From NCBI GenBank assembly GCA_029263435.1, contig JAJCXL010000024.1:1-15667 (forward strand): 15,667 bases of DNA, read 5' to 3'. Under the pieces are notes generated by a model. It ran no database searches and was not told the origin of the DNA. It saw nothing but the letters and a program-made list of their open reading frames with translations. The position numbers were made by a program, and so were the translations under genes. Source of the DNA: Acidobacteriota bacterium. Lineage in GTDB: Bacteria > Acidobacteriota > Vicinamibacteria > Marinacidobacterales > SMYC01. Shown one piece after another: positions 14,925 through 15,667 of this stretch. The stretch's first letter is position 1. Every line of letters starts with the position of its first letter.

Positions 14925-14966
14925 ACCGCCGAGTGCGGAACCGTCAACAACAGCGCCGTTCGTGGG

Positions 14967-14995
14967 TTGACAGGCGCAGGTCCTAGGACTATCCT
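14967..14995 (+). promoter_or_regulatory. Sigma-70-like promoter of kdsB
   Basis: Perfect -35 TTGACA (14967-14972), a 17-base spacer and -10 TATCCT (14990-14995, four of six). The start point near 15002 leaves about 32 bases before the kdsB ATG. It diverges from the barrel gene's promoter. Confidence 0.65.
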
Positions 14996-15033
14996 CCCTC
15001 GTACCGTTTCTGCCTATGGGAACGCACGATTGA

Positions 15034-15667
15034 ATGCGGACGATAGCGGTTATTCCTTCCCGCTTTGAGTCCAAACGTCTCCCTGGCAAGCCCCTCGCCA
15101 ACATTCACGGCAAACCGCTCGTCCAGCACGTCTATGAGCGGGCCTCGGCGGCGCGCACCGTAGACCGGGTCGTCGTCGCAACCGATGATGAGCGGATCCG
15201 AGCCGCCGTCGCCGCGTTCGGCGGAGAGGCTTTGATGAGTCGGGCGAGCCATGAGAGCGGCACCGATCGGGTGGCCGAAGCCGTGTCCGAGATGGACGTC
15301 GACTTAATCGTGAACGTTCAAGGCGACGAGCCTCTCATCGACCCCAAGGCTATCGATGAGGCGATCACTCTCGCGGAGACGACGCCGGGCGCGATCGTCT
15401 CCTTGATGAGCCCGTTGACTGACGAGGGGTCGCGCAACGATCCGAACGTCGTCAAGGTCGTGACGGACCTTCGAGGCTTTGCGCTGTATTTTTCCAGGTC
15501 GAGGATCCCGGCGCCTGGTCGCGATCCCCGTCGGGATACCCCCTGTTTTCAACACATCGGGCTCTACGTCTATCCCAAATCCGTCCTGGAGCGTTTGACG
15601 CGGCTCGCGCCGACGCCACTCGAGAAGACCGAGCGGCTCGAACAGCTCCGCGCGCTCGAGAACGGAA
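15034..15667 (+). CDS. kdsB: CMP-KDO synthetase KdsB (3-deoxy-manno-octulosonate cytidylyltransferase), 3' end outside window
   Basis: Cytoplasmic nucleotidyltransferase that makes CMP-KDO from CTP and KDO for lipid A inner core synthesis. The frame is open from ATG 15034 to the window edge (211 codons of a usual ~250). Family motifs in order: the CTP-binding start VIPSRFESKRLPGKPL (7-22), VVVATDDERI, HESGTDRVAEA, metal-binding VQGDEPLI, the NDPNVVKVVTD stretch, ALYFSRSRIP, HIGLYVYPKSVL and LEKTERLEQLRALENG at the cut end. The start fits the family N-terminus exactly, although the ribosome site is weak (GGGA 13 bases upstream); the earlier ATG at 15015 runs into a stop. It is the only plus-strand gene, unrelated to pili, and marks the boundary of the locus. 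It also shows the host makes KDO-type LPS or a KDO polymer. Confidence 0.96.
   Translation, partial: MRTIAVIPSRFESKRLPGKPLANIHGKPLVQHVYERASAARTVDRVVVATDDERIRAAVAAFGGEALMSRASHESGTDRVAEAVSEMDVDLIVNVQGDEPLIDPKAIDEAITLAETTPGAIVSLMSPLTDEGSRNDPNVVKVVTDLRGFALYFSRSRIPAPGRDPRRDTPCFQHIGLYVYPKSVLERLTRLAPTPLEKTERLEQLRALENG

Noticed and set aside
1..15667. Search for CRISPR arrays, tRNA genes, insertion sequences, integrase or phage genes
   Set aside because: No repeated spacers, cloverleaf-like segments, transposase motifs or terminal inverted repeats were recognised by eye.

Overview
The window is a chromosomal type IV pilus (T4P) locus. Eleven complete genes and one partial gene on the minus strand form the cluster, and a divergent, truncated kdsB lies on the plus strand at the right edge. 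CMP-KDO synthetase and a PorV-like outer-membrane barrel point to a Gram-negative organism. Moderately high GC, the pilin style (RARVSANEAQ.IGDTRSV after the hydrophobic helix) and a gene order very like the Myxococcus xanthus pil cluster suggest Acidobacteriota or a Myxococcota/deltaproteobacterial relative. The taxon is an inference; there is no rRNA or marker gene to fix it.

Layout in the direction of minus-strand transcription (right to left): a PorV/UPF0164-like barrel (14908-14009); pilB (assembly ATPase), pilT (retraction ATPase) and pilC (platform protein) from a sigma-70-like promoter, closed by a strong hairpin plus T-rich tract (9617-9661); pilS, pilR and an AlkP-superfamily lipoprotein-like gene, joined by two ATGA stop/start overlaps; a 308-nt regulatory gap with an exact sigma-54 -24/-12 element and two upstream T-tract repeats; two tandem pilin genes separated by a perfect 13-bp stem-loop; a two-gene ABC exporter (ATPase and ABC-2 permease, GTGA overlap), a TPR-like membrane-anchored protein, and pilD (prepilin peptidase); finally the start of a membrane protein (1-176) standing where M. 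xanthus has the second sensor kinase pilS2. The pilMNOPQ alignment/secretin genes are not in the window.

How it fits together: PilS senses a membrane signal (in Pseudomonas, pilin itself) and phosphorylates PilR. PilR, a sigma-54 activator, would fire the -24/-12 promoter in front of pilA, probably from the tandem repeats about 120-155 bp upstream. PilD cleaves and methylates the prepilins, and PilB/PilC/PilT extend and retract the fibre. PilB carries an intact double 24-residue MshEN motif, so extension is probably gated by c-di-GMP. The least explained parts are the phosphodiesterase-like enzyme coupled to pilR, the second cysteine-rich pilin, and the ABC exporter with its 290-residue partner.

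No tRNA, rRNA, CRISPR, insertion sequence or phage gene was seen. The window looks like a core chromosomal locus, not a mobile region.
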